Assembly (NCBI GenBank): GCA_026410415.1
Contig: JAPMLR010000004.1
Location: forward strand, 154,831 to 218,830
Length of the DNA: 64,000 nucleotides
Origin: Denitratimonas yunnanensis (SeqCode)
GTDB taxonomy: Bacteria > Pseudomonadota > Gammaproteobacteria > Xanthomonadales > Xanthomonadaceae
Direction: 5' to 3'
Shown: positions 1 through 8,400 of the stretch, piece by piece
Layout: each line of letters begins with the position of its first letter
How positions within the stretch are numbered: the first letter of the stretch is position 1
Position numbers and translations under genes: made by a program
Notes under the pieces: model-generated
What the model was told of the DNA's origin: nothing
Database searches by the model: none
Seen by the model: only the letters and a program-made list of their open reading frames with translations

Positions 1-1
1 G

Positions 2-937
2 GCAGCACGGGGGCTGGATGCCTTCGGCCATGTCGTCATCGCGCGAGAACTGGGACAGGCGCTGGAAGCTCGCCTTGCCGGGTTGCGCGACACGACACGC
101 CTGCGTCCGGTGCGCGTCAACGGCATCGAGATCCAGACTGACGGCGTCGTTGCCCGGATCGAGCGCGACGCTGGCGCCACCACCTGCCACGCGCGCCTGC
201 TGGTTGCCGCCGACGGCACCGATTCGGCGGTGCGTGCGGCCATCGGTGTGGGCGCCGATGTGCATGATTACGAACAGACCTTGTTCGTTGCCGTGGTTCA
301 AGCGGCCAAGGCGCCTCCGGCGACCGCATACGAGCGCTTCACCCCCGATGGCCCGGTCGCGTTGCTGCCGCTTTCCGGCGGCAAACTCGGCAGTGTCTGC
401 ACCGTGCCTGCGGCGCAGGCCGACGCCGTCGCGGCGCTCGACGATGCGGCGTATCTGGCGTTTCTCCAGCAACGCTTCGGCTGGCGCGCCGGGCGCTTTT
501 CCCGCATCGGCAAACGCAGCCGTTATGCGATGCACAAGGTTGCCGCACAGCAGTTGGTTGCGTCGCGGGTGGTACTTGTCGGAAATGCCGCGCAGACCCT
601 GCATCCGATCGGTGCGCAGGGTTTCAACCTTGGCCTGCGCGACGCTCTCACTCTGGCCGAACTCGTCATCCAGGCTGCCGATGAAGGGCACGACATCGCC
701 TCGTCGGAACTGCTCTCGACCTATGCCGCACGGCGTGCGCCGGACCGTGCCGCGACCTTGGCGATGAGCGATGGCCTGATCCGCCTGTTCGCCAATACGC
801 TCGCACCGCTGCGCATGCTGCGCTCGGCCGGTTTCGTCGCGCTCGACCGCCTGCCGGGTCTCGCCGATGGCCTGGTGTCCGATGCCATGGGATTCGGGCA
901 CGATGTTTCGCACTGGGCCGGGGAGCGTGTCGCATGA
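2..937 (+). CDS. ubiH: UbiH-type FAD-dependent ubiquinone hydroxylase (5' truncated)
   Basis: The open frame runs in from the left window edge, so the N-terminus with its FAD-binding GxGxxG motif is missing and 311 codons remain. The visible part carries the two later signatures of the UbiH/COQ6 flavin monooxygenases: the AADGTDSAVR stretch (DG motif) and GNAAQTLHPIGAQGFN, which binds the FAD ribityl chain. In this family UbiH hydroxylates a polyprenylated ring intermediate of ubiquinone at the inner membrane. The stop overlaps the start of the next monooxygenase in an ATGA junction, which indicates one operon with translational coupling. The family assignment is firm; the exact ring carbon is inferred from the order of the pair. 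Confidence 0.88.
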   Translation, partial: AARGLDAFGHVVIARELGQALEARLAGLRDTTRLRPVRVNGIEIQTDGVVARIERDAGATTCHARLLVAADGTDSAVRAAIGVGADVHDYEQTLFVAVVQAAKAPPATAYERFTPDGPVALLPLSGGKLGSVCTVPAAQADAVAALDDAAYLAFLQQRFGWRAGRFSRIGKRSRYAMHKVAAQQLVASRVVLVGNAAQTLHPIGAQGFNLGLRDALTLAELVIQAADEGHDIASSELLSTYAARRAPDRAATLAMSDGLIRLFANTLAPLRMLRSAGFVALDRLPGLADGLVSDAMGFGHDVSHWAGERVA

Positions 938-2118
938 GCCGTCGTGGACTGGATGCCATCGTGGTAGGGGCGGGCCTGGTCGGCGCGGCTGCCGCGCTGG
1001 GCCTGGCGCGCATCGGCTTGCGCGTCGCCATCGTCGAGGCCGCACAGCCCAGGGCATGGCGTGATGATGCGCCATCGGATCTGCGGGTTTTCGCGATCTC
1101 GCCAGCGTCCAGCGACCTGCTTGCCGAACTTGGCGTCTGGCCCGCCGTTGTCGCCGCGCGTGCGGCTCCTTATCGCCGCATGCACGTCTGGGATGCCGCG
1201 GCGCCGGATGCGTCCGTCACCTTCCGCAGCCAGGACGTTGGCGCGCCCCACCTTGGCCACATCGTCGAACAGTCACTGATTCAAACGTCCCTGTGGCACG
1301 CGATTCTGGCCGAGCCCGGCATCGCACGCCACTGCCCGGCGCGCGTCGTCGGCATCGAACACACCCAGCGTGGCATCGACGTGGAGCTGCAGGATGGCAG
1401 CCGCCTTTCAGCGACCATCCTGGTTGGCGCCGACGGGAGTGCCTCGCCGTTGCGCGAGCGCCTCGGCATCGTCACGCGTGGTCGTGACTATGGTGCGCAA
1501 GGCGTGGTCGGCTTCATCCGCACCGCGCGCCCGCACGAGGACACTGCCTGGCAACGCTTCCAGCCGAGCGGGCCGCTCGCCGTGCTGCCGTTCACCGAGG
1601 CGCGCAGTTCGATCGTCTGGACCTTGCCGGACGTCGAGGCGCAGCGCGTGCTCGCGCTCGACGACACCGACTTCGCGCGTGAGCTGGAACGCGCCTTCGG
1701 CAGCCGCCTCGGCACGATGACACCGATTTCCCCGCGCGCCGGTTTCCCGCTGCGCCTGAAGCTGGCCGAACGTTACGCCGCCGATCGCGCCGTACTTGTC
1801 GGCGATGCCGCCCACGGGGTGCACCCACTGGCGGGGCAGGGTGTGAATCTCGGCTTTCAGGATGTGACCGAGTTGCTGCAACTGGTCCGCACCGCCCACG
1901 CCGCCGGGCAGGACATCGGCGCACCCAGCGTGCTCTCCCGCTATGCCCGCCGCCGCAAGAGCGACACCACGATGGCCGGGTACGCCTTCGATGGCATCGA
2001 GCGCCTGTTCGGCACCGACGCCGTGCTTCCCACCCTGCTGCGCGGCCCGGCCCTGGGGCTGGTGGACAAACTCCCGCCGCTCAAGCGGTTCTTTGTCCGC
2101 CACGCGAGCGGGCGATAA
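934..2118 (+). CDS. UbiI/VisC-family FAD-dependent ubiquinone hydroxylase
   Basis: A complete 394-residue flavoprotein monooxygenase. Residues 12-17 (GAGLVG) form the dinucleotide-binding loop, a VGADGSASPLRE DG motif lies mid-protein, and the GD motif GDAAHGVHPLAGQGVN starts at residue 290. Length and motif order fit UbiI/UbiF/VisC enzymes, which add a ring hydroxyl during ubiquinone synthesis using O2, NADPH and FAD. It is a diverged paralogue of the gene just upstream and starts inside that gene's stop codon (ATGA), so the two are co-translated. I cannot decide from sequence alone between the C5 (UbiI) and C6 (UbiF-like) positions. Confidence 0.9.
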   Translation: MSRRGLDAIVVGAGLVGAAAALGLARIGLRVAIVEAAQPRAWRDDAPSDLRVFAISPASSDLLAELGVWPAVVAARAAPYRRMHVWDAAAPDASVTFRSQDVGAPHLGHIVEQSLIQTSLWHAILAEPGIARHCPARVVGIEHTQRGIDVELQDGSRLSATILVGADGSASPLRERLGIVTRGRDYGAQGVVGFIRTARPHEDTAWQRFQPSGPLAVLPFTEARSSIVWTLPDVEAQRVLALDDTDFARELERAFGSRLGTMTPISPRAGFPLRLKLAERYAADRAVLVGDAAHGVHPLAGQGVNLGFQDVTELLQLVRTAHAAGQDIGAPSVLSRYARRRKSDTTMAGYAFDGIERLFGTDAVLPTLLRGPALGLVDKLPPLKRFFVRHASGR

Positions 2119-2459
2119 ACCCCGCAACCCACCGCAGCTCGCGCCTGCGCGTGCGACGGGATGCCGCGTCGGGGGGGGAGGCGTCGGGGATGTAACCCCG
2201 ACCTACGTCCTACAGGCTGCGTCGCATGTGGCCATCGGCATCCCGCAACCAACGGCGCCGTGCACCTCAAACACCGTAGGTCGCATTTACGCGCGCGACG
2301 CAAACCGCGCCGGGATAGAGCTTCCTTGGCTCGGTATGAACTTGGCAAAGCCAGCTCGCATCTCACGCGATCATCGGCGCCCCTCAGCCGGCCATCGGCC
2401 CACAGTGGCATGGCGGATCTGCTTCAAATACGTTATCGAAGTCATAACAGGAGTTCGAC
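2119..2459. other. 341-bp intergenic region upstream of the pilin operon
   Basis: No convincing gene is present; the reading frames here continue shadows of the upstream gene. The region holds an eight-G run at 2171-2178, the palindromic REP-like element at 2181-2206, and the leader of the minor pilin operon. A Shine-Dalgarno AGGAG at 2449-2453 sits six bases before the fimT start. A promoter must lie here, but I see no strong -35/-10 pair. Confidence 0.5.
2181..2206 (+). repeat. REP-like palindromic intergenic element, copy 1
   Basis: A 7-bp inverted repeat GTCGGGG/CCCCGAC (2183-2189 and 2196-2202) with a six-base loop, flanked by GC on the left and CTACG on the right. A near-identical element lies at 13411-13437 in the opposite orientation and matches at 18 of the 20 core positions. 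Two intergenic copies about 11 kb apart suggest a dispersed REP-like family. The inference rests on only two copies. Confidence 0.55.
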
Positions 2460-2975
2460 ATGAATCCCCGGCGAGCATCAACACAGCCAGTACGTGGTTA
2501 CACGCTGGTGGAATTGGTCATCACTGTCGCCATTCTGGCCATCCTCGCGACCATTGCTGTACCAAGCTTTGCACGGGTGATCGCGAGCAATAGCTTGGCT
2601 TCGGGCGTCAACGAGTTCATTGCTGCAGTGAACCTAGCGCGCACGGAGGCCATTCGGCGCGGAAGCACCGTAGGTGTCTGCGCCAGCAGCAATGGCACCA
2701 GCTGTGAATCCGACTGGGATGGCGGCTATCTGGTCTATTCCACAGGTACGGGCATGTCGCCAGCCGTTATCCCGATCCGCGTCGGTAAAATGAGTACAAG
2801 GAATACGCTGGTTGGCAATTTTGACAACATTACATTTAACAGTCGCGGGTTCGGTTCCAGCGATGGCAAATTGACCTACAAGCCGGCAGGCGAGAAGTAC
2901 CAGGAGCTGCAACGATGTCTTTATGTTTCCGTTACAGGCTCAGTGACATCCAAAGAAGGAGCATGCCCCCCGTGA
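2460..2975 (+). CDS. fimT: GspH/FimT-family type IV minor pilin (FimT/FimU)
   Basis: A 171-residue class III prepilin. A 13-residue basic leader ends in Gly13 and is followed by YTLVELVITVAILAI, with the Glu+5 required by prepilin peptidase PilD, then the N-terminal membrane/coiled helix. A GspH-like pattern (NLARTEAIRRGSTVGVC) follows. Cys pairs near residues 80-86 and at the C-terminus suggest a disulfide-stabilised globular head. FimT/FimU works with PilV, PilW, PilX and PilE as a priming minor pilin complex at the pilus tip. It is the first gene of the operon. The start is set by AGGAG at 2449-2453. FimT versus FimU naming cannot be resolved. Confidence 0.9.
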   Translation: MNPRRASTQPVRGYTLVELVITVAILAILATIAVPSFARVIASNSLASGVNEFIAAVNLARTEAIRRGSTVGVCASSNGTSCESDWDGGYLVYSTGTGMSPAVIPIRVGKMSTRNTLVGNFDNITFNSRGFGSSDGKLTYKPAGEKYQELQRCLYVSVTGSVTSKEGACPP

Positions 2976-3562
2976 AGACACATGCAGGAAGGAAAATGCT
3001 CGGTTTCAGCCTTCTGGAAGTGCTGATCGCCATGCTGGTGTTGTCCATTGGCCTGCTCGGTCTGGCTGGATTGCAGGCTTATTCGATGCGCTACAACCTG
3101 AGTGCCAATCACCGCACCCAGGCTACGAATCTCGCACAGCAGTTTATGGATATCGCAAAAAGTTACCGTGGGGCTGGCCAGATTGGCGAAGATGCTCGTA
3201 ATCACCCCAATATTCGCCGGCTGGTAGCGGGACTGAGTAACTTCTCCGACGGAGGGAGTTTTTCCTCCGTGGCAGTCGATTGCATGGGGGGCTCTCCCGA
3301 TCCGCTACGCTGTGATCGCGCCCGGTGGTTCAACGCACTACGCACCCAGTTGCCAGGAGGCCGGGCACGCATCGTGTTCGAGGGTCCGCCATCAGGTCAG
3401 ATCACGGTGGAAATATGCTGGACCGACGACCGTCGCCAGGATGTGTCCCCAACCGATGATTGCAGCGGCGCGAGTGAAGGATACGGGCAAGCATCTGTCG
3501 GCCCGGACGGCGGTGCCACCAGTTGGGACAATAATGCGCTCTGGCTGAGGAGCAGGATATGA
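2972..3562 (+). CDS. pilV: Type IV minor pilin PilV
   Basis: A PilV-like prepilin: a short leader ends in Gly11 and is followed by FSLLEVLIAMLVLSIGLLG with Glu+5. A mixed globular domain then carries the LAGLQAYSMRYN block typical of PilV. I chose the GTG at 2972 because AAGGAG (2956-2961) lies ten bases upstream and the start forms a GTGA overlap with the fimT stop. An in-frame ATG at 2963 is only one base from that Shine-Dalgarno, and the ATG at 2915 lies deep inside fimT. PilV is a minor pilin that helps initiate pilus assembly and display PilY1. Its stop overlaps pilW (ATGA). Confidence 0.88.
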   Translation: MKTHAGRKMLGFSLLEVLIAMLVLSIGLLGLAGLQAYSMRYNLSANHRTQATNLAQQFMDIAKSYRGAGQIGEDARNHPNIRRLVAGLSNFSDGGSFSSVAVDCMGGSPDPLRCDRARWFNALRTQLPGGRARIVFEGPPSGQITVEICWTDDRRQDVSPTDDCSGASEGYGQASVGPDGGATSWDNNALWLRSRI

Positions 3563-4917
3563 AACTGTGGAATAATTCGCTGCTCCCGGCTGGGCCGTTA
3601 GTATGCGTGACCACGCTGCATCGCTATGGCGGCAGACAGCAGGGCATATCACTTGTGGAAATGATGGTAGCGCTCGTCATTGCTTCCATCGTAGGCATTG
3701 GTTTGACACAAATATTGATCAGCACCAAGCAAGCATTCAACACCAACATCGCCCTCGCACGCGCCCAGGAGAACTCGCGTTTTGCCTTGAGATTTCTCAA
3801 TGAAGATTTGCGGATGGTTGCTCACTTGGGTATGAGGAATGAACAGGGGGCGCGTCCTGGTGCCGCTGAAGATCCTGCCGGCAATCTCCTGTTCAATCAT
3901 TTGGCGGTCGCTAGTGGTGCCACTCCTCGGCGTCCCGCCAGCGCACCGTGGGCGTATCGCTTGGACATACCATTTCAGGCGCATGAGTACAATGGTACAG
4001 GCATGGGTCAGACATTGATTCTGCCAGCCTCACCCATCGTGGATGGAGGCACGGGAGGCAATTGGTCTCCTTCACTTGCAGGTACACCGCTGGCTTCTCT
4101 TGCAAGCGAAGCACTGACAGGTAGCGATATCATCGTTATGCGCTATCTCAGTGCGGAATTCGTCACCTTGGTCAATTCAGGTCCGCGACCAGACGGCTTG
4201 GCGATCAGCGCAAATATTCCTTTTGACTCAGCTACGGGAAGGTTCTTCTGGTTGACCGGAGGCAACCCTGGATTCATTCAGAGCGGTGGTATTTACGCAT
4301 TTTCCAATGCCAGGGCAATCAGTCTTTTTCAGGTGACAACTGTCGGTACGCCGGCAGGCGGCGAAGCGAGTGCTACGGCGCTTGGCGGGCTGAATACCCT
4401 GGATTGGGTTACCACGCCGCCCTTGGGTGCAAGTGGCGAAATCGAAAACTCGGCCGATTATGGCAGCCTGCTGCCCGTACATCGTTACGAAATGGTGATC
4501 TATTACGTTGCACTGGGTGCCGATGGCGGCCCATCGCTGTTCCGCCGGCGTCTGGACCCTGCCGCAACCAATGGGCTGGGAAGCAGGGAAGAACTCGTGC
4601 CGGGCGTTGAATCGATGCAGGTAGTGCTCGGTGTGGCGAACAGGAACTATCCTCGCAATGCAGATCAGCCAACCGCGTACATGACGGCCGATAACTTGTC
4701 GAGCACCACGTGGGGAACAGGTTCGCCGGATGCTGAGGCGCGCTTGAGAAGCGTGGTCAGCTCCCGGGTCGGCCTTTTGATGCGAAGCCAGCAGGCCGGC
4801 AGCGATCAGGAGAGCCACAATGTGGCCGGAACCAACGTCACAGTGGGAGCTACCGACAGACAGTTGCGCTTCGTATATGAAACCCAAGTGTCTTTCCGCA
4901 ATCGGAACAGAGGGTGA
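3559..4917 (+). CDS. pilW: Type IV minor pilin PilW
   Basis: A 452-residue PilW-like prepilin. The leader is long for the family (29 residues, ending GRQQG), followed by ISLVEMMVALVIASIVGIGL with Glu+5. A PilW-characteristic stretch (AQENSRFALRFLNEDLRM) follows, then a large beta-rich region. The frame has no alternative ATG closer to the cleavage site, so the long leader may be genuine. The protein is somewhat longer than the typical 250-400 residues. The gene overlaps pilV by four bases and its stop lies inside the GTGA start of pilX. It acts with PilV, PilX and PilY1 in the tip complex. Confidence 0.87.
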   Translation: MKLWNNSLLPAGPLVCVTTLHRYGGRQQGISLVEMMVALVIASIVGIGLTQILISTKQAFNTNIALARAQENSRFALRFLNEDLRMVAHLGMRNEQGARPGAAEDPAGNLLFNHLAVASGATPRRPASAPWAYRLDIPFQAHEYNGTGMGQTLILPASPIVDGGTGGNWSPSLAGTPLASLASEALTGSDIIVMRYLSAEFVTLVNSGPRPDGLAISANIPFDSATGRFFWLTGGNPGFIQSGGIYAFSNARAISLFQVTTVGTPAGGEASATALGGLNTLDWVTTPPLGASGEIENSADYGSLLPVHRYEMVIYYVALGADGGPSLFRRRLDPAATNGLGSREELVPGVESMQVVLGVANRNYPRNADQPTAYMTADNLSSTTWGTGSPDAEARLRSVVSSRVGLLMRSQQAGSDQESHNVAGTNVTVGATDRQLRFVYETQVSFRNRNRG

Positions 4918-5417
4918 GGGTCATGATTGGCAGGAATGCAAGAGTGTCTTTTTCAGCCGCAACCCGCCAACGGGGTGCAGTGTTTTTCGTTGCTCTGATG
5001 GTGCTGATCGTCTTGACCTTGCTTGGCTTGTCTGCGGCACAGGTAACCACTCTGCAGGAGCGGATGTCAGCGGTGTATCGCTCTGATCGTATTGCTTTCG
5101 AGAATGCGGAAAGTCTGTTGGCCGAAAGAGAAAGAGAGACTACGATTTCCAGTGCCGCCCAGAATGTGGTGTGTGAAGAGTACTATCAGGGCACCGCACG
5201 CACTGCGCCTTGGCAGGCTAGTGCAGGTACGGGGACGGTAGTCGAGAATCTCAGTCGCGGCGGCAGTTTCATGAGCGTGGCTGGAACACTCGAAGCAGGC
5301 ATCGCTAGGGAAATAGGCGACAAGAATTGCCTGTTCCTGCAAGTGAGTGCGCAGGCGCACGACGACTCTGTCGCCAGAAATGCACACACCATCGTTCAGT
5401 CCATTTACGTACCGTAA
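4914..5417 (+). CDS. pilX: Type IV pilus assembly protein PilX
   Basis: A 167-residue protein with the PilX N-terminal signature: RQRGAVFFVALMVLIVLTLL followed by GLSAAQ. As in other PilX proteins the Glu+5 of classical pilins is absent. After the helix comes QERMSAVYRSDRIAFENAES, then a short globular domain. GTG at 4914 overlaps the pilW stop (GTGA). The ATG at 4923, preceded by the G-rich GAGGGTGAGGG, is an equally possible start that would shorten the protein by three residues. PilX is a minor pilin thought to link the priming complex with PilY1. Confidence 0.85.
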   Translation: MRVMIGRNARVSFSAATRQRGAVFFVALMVLIVLTLLGLSAAQVTTLQERMSAVYRSDRIAFENAESLLAERERETTISSAAQNVVCEEYYQGTARTAPWQASAGTGTVVENLSRGGSFMSVAGTLEAGIAREIGDKNCLFLQVSAQAHDDSVARNAHTIVQSIYVP

Positions 5418-5442
5418 CGGGCGAAAGAAAAGGCCTATCGAC

Positions 5443-8400
5443 ATGAATTTCTTCAAGAATCCATTGCTACTGACGTCGTTCATTGCGGCACTGGTGTTCA
5501 TGACGGGAGTGTCCTCGCCCGCATTGGCCGACGCGCCACCAGTATCCCAGGAGCCCTTGAGTGTAGGTGTTGGGCAGGCGGCACCACCGCTCAACATGCT
5601 GGTCATGGGGCGCGATCACAAGCTGTATTACGAAGCCTACAACGATGCGTCGGATTTGAATGGCGATGGCATCATCGACGTGGGCTACAAAGGCTACCTC
5701 CTCGCCAATCAAGGCGGGATTGATTACTACGGTTATTTCGACTCGTATCGGTGTTATACCTATGCAGAGGGTTCGTTGAGGTTTGAGCCGGGGGCTGCGG
5801 CTCCGAACAAGACATGCCCGGGGGCCGGGCAGTGGAGCGGTGACTTCCTGAACTATCTCACGACATCCCGAATGGATGCCGTGCGCAAAGTGCTTTACGG
5901 CGGCTATCGATCCACCGACACGGCCAGCCTCACCGTTCTGGAGCGTGCATACATTCCACAGGAGTCCCATTCCTGGGGCAAGGAATATACAAGCACGGCA
6001 GTGGATGGCTATGACATCGCAAATTACGCACCTTTGACCCAGCCCTTCGAAGGACGGCGTCATTTGTTCACCAACGTAACCTTGTTGAACAACGCGAACA
6101 GGGGGCCGTTGCTTCGAGTTCTGAATGACACCAGTTGGCGCGTCTGGGATTGGTCGGGGCGTTGGAGTTCGGATACTGGTGTTTCGGATACCAATTGTGG
6201 CGTGAGTACGTCGTCACCTTGTGCTTCCGCCGGCGGTAGTCGGCCTCACCCAGGACATCCAGGAAATCGAATTGAGTTTGATGGCATAGAGACCGAATAC
6301 GCAGTCGCGGACAATCGGTTCGGTGCAGCGCAAACAAATACCATTGACTGTTCATCGAATTGCAATACCTCGGGTGCTGGGACGCAGGATAATTTCCTCA
6401 CTGTAGCGACGGCTAGTTTTACGACTGTTGACCATAACCAGGCGGCAGGCAGTTACGAGTTCTGCGTCGATGGCGATGACGCAGTAGATGTCCAGATTTC
6501 CAGCGCGAATGGAGTCGTGCTCGGTAGCGCGGGATATTACGGCGGGCATGGGTTGGGCAATCATTGCACTGGAAATCCCCCGGCGGGGCGTTCAACAGGT
6601 GCGATTGCTCTTGCCAGAAACAGCACATACAACATCAAATTTCGGCATGAAGAGATGGACGGGGGGGAAGGCTTCCGCTTGTGGTGGCGAAAGACAGGTC
6701 CAAATAGGGCGTTTGACTGGCAAGTGTTTGATCGCAATTCCAACGCGGCAAACAATAAAACAACAAATCATGCTAGATTTTCAGTGAGTTTTTATAACTT
6801 GAGGCCTGCTCAGGGGCAGTCTGTTATTAAGGATTATGTGGCAAGAGTTGTTGCGTGCGATCAGGCTGGCGCGGGATGCAAGCAGTATCCCAACGGCAAT
6901 TACAAGCCAGTGGGGATTCTTCATCAATACGGTGAGGAAGACCGGATGATGTTCGGGTTGTTGACTGGGTCCTACGCCAGCAACACGCAAGGTGGCGTGT
7001 TGCGCAAGAACATGTCCAGCTTCTCGAACGAAGTCAACGCGGCGGATGGAACATTCAATTCCGCGGTCAACGGAATCGTCAAGACGATCAACAATTTCCG
7101 TGTCATCGGGCTCGGGAGTGGATTCACCTACAACATCGACTGTGGATTGAGCAGCCCGAATCGCGGTTGGGTCAACAACAGGCCCATCAACAATGGCGAG
7201 TGCTTGATGTGGGGCAATCCGATCGCGGAAATGATGTATGAAACATTGCGTTATTTCGCGGGCGCGGGTTCTCCACGGACGGAATTCAACATCGCTGCAA
7301 ACGCAGTTGATTCACAGGCACCATTGAGCTTGCCTCTCCCGTCGTGGCAGCGGCCGTATTCCTCCGGCGAGGGCGGAGGCAATGACGGAAATGGCTACCT
7401 GCGTTGTGCCACGCCTGTCATGACCGTGATCAGCGATATCAATCCCTCGTATGACGGCCAACTTCCCGGCAGTCGGTGGGATCCAATCAGTGGTGCTTCC
7501 GACCCGGCCCCAGTCAACTCGCTGAATGTGTCCACCGTGGTGGATCAGATCTGGCAACTGGAGGGTGGCGGTACAAAGAACGTATTCATTGGAGAGTCCG
7601 GGGGGGGCGGCAACAACGCACCCACGCCCAAGTCGGCGTCCAACTTCAGCAGCCTCCGCGGGTTGTCGCCGGAGGAACCGAGCAAAATGGGTACCTATTA
7701 TTCGGCGGCGGTTTCGAGGTTTGGTGCGACCAATGAAATCGGTGGCGACAAGCGATTGATGAGTTACGTTGTTGCATTGTCCTCTCCGCTTCCCACATGG
7801 AAATTCGATTTTGGTGAAGGTCAGAACAAGCGAACCATCACAGTGGTTCCTTTCGCGAAATCAACAAGCGGCACATGGGGCGGAACCATCGATCCGAATT
7901 CGAACTTTCAGCCCACCAACCAGATCGTCGACTATTACGTCGAGGAGCTGAGCGAGAATCGCATGGTCTTCAGCATCAACTACGAAGATACCGAGCAGGG
8001 CGCCGACCACGATCTGGATGCCGTTACCCGTTATACCTTTGAAAAACTCAATGATCGACTGAGGGTTACGTTGCGATCGACATTTGCTGCTGGCGGAATC
8101 CATCAATACATGGGCTATGTGGTTTCCGGCAGCACCAAGGATGGCGTTTATATCGACGTCAAGGACTCCGATACGGGGACGCCGGTTTCATATCGGCTCA
8201 ATACTCCCCAGGGACGGGATCCTGGGTACTGTGACCCCCCGGTGGGCCCGCGCCCGAGTGATTGCAACAACCTTGGTCTTGACAGTGTAAGGGAGTTCTT
8301 GCCAAGTGCTGGAGGGGCGGCAGAGTTGCTGGAGTCTCCGCTTTGGTACGCAGCTAAATATGGACGTCCCGCAGAGCATGATTGGGATGAAGATAATGAT

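Noticed and set aside
7561..7760. Separate short plus-strand genes inside pilY1
   Set aside because: They are other-frame shadows of the PilY1 coding sequence.
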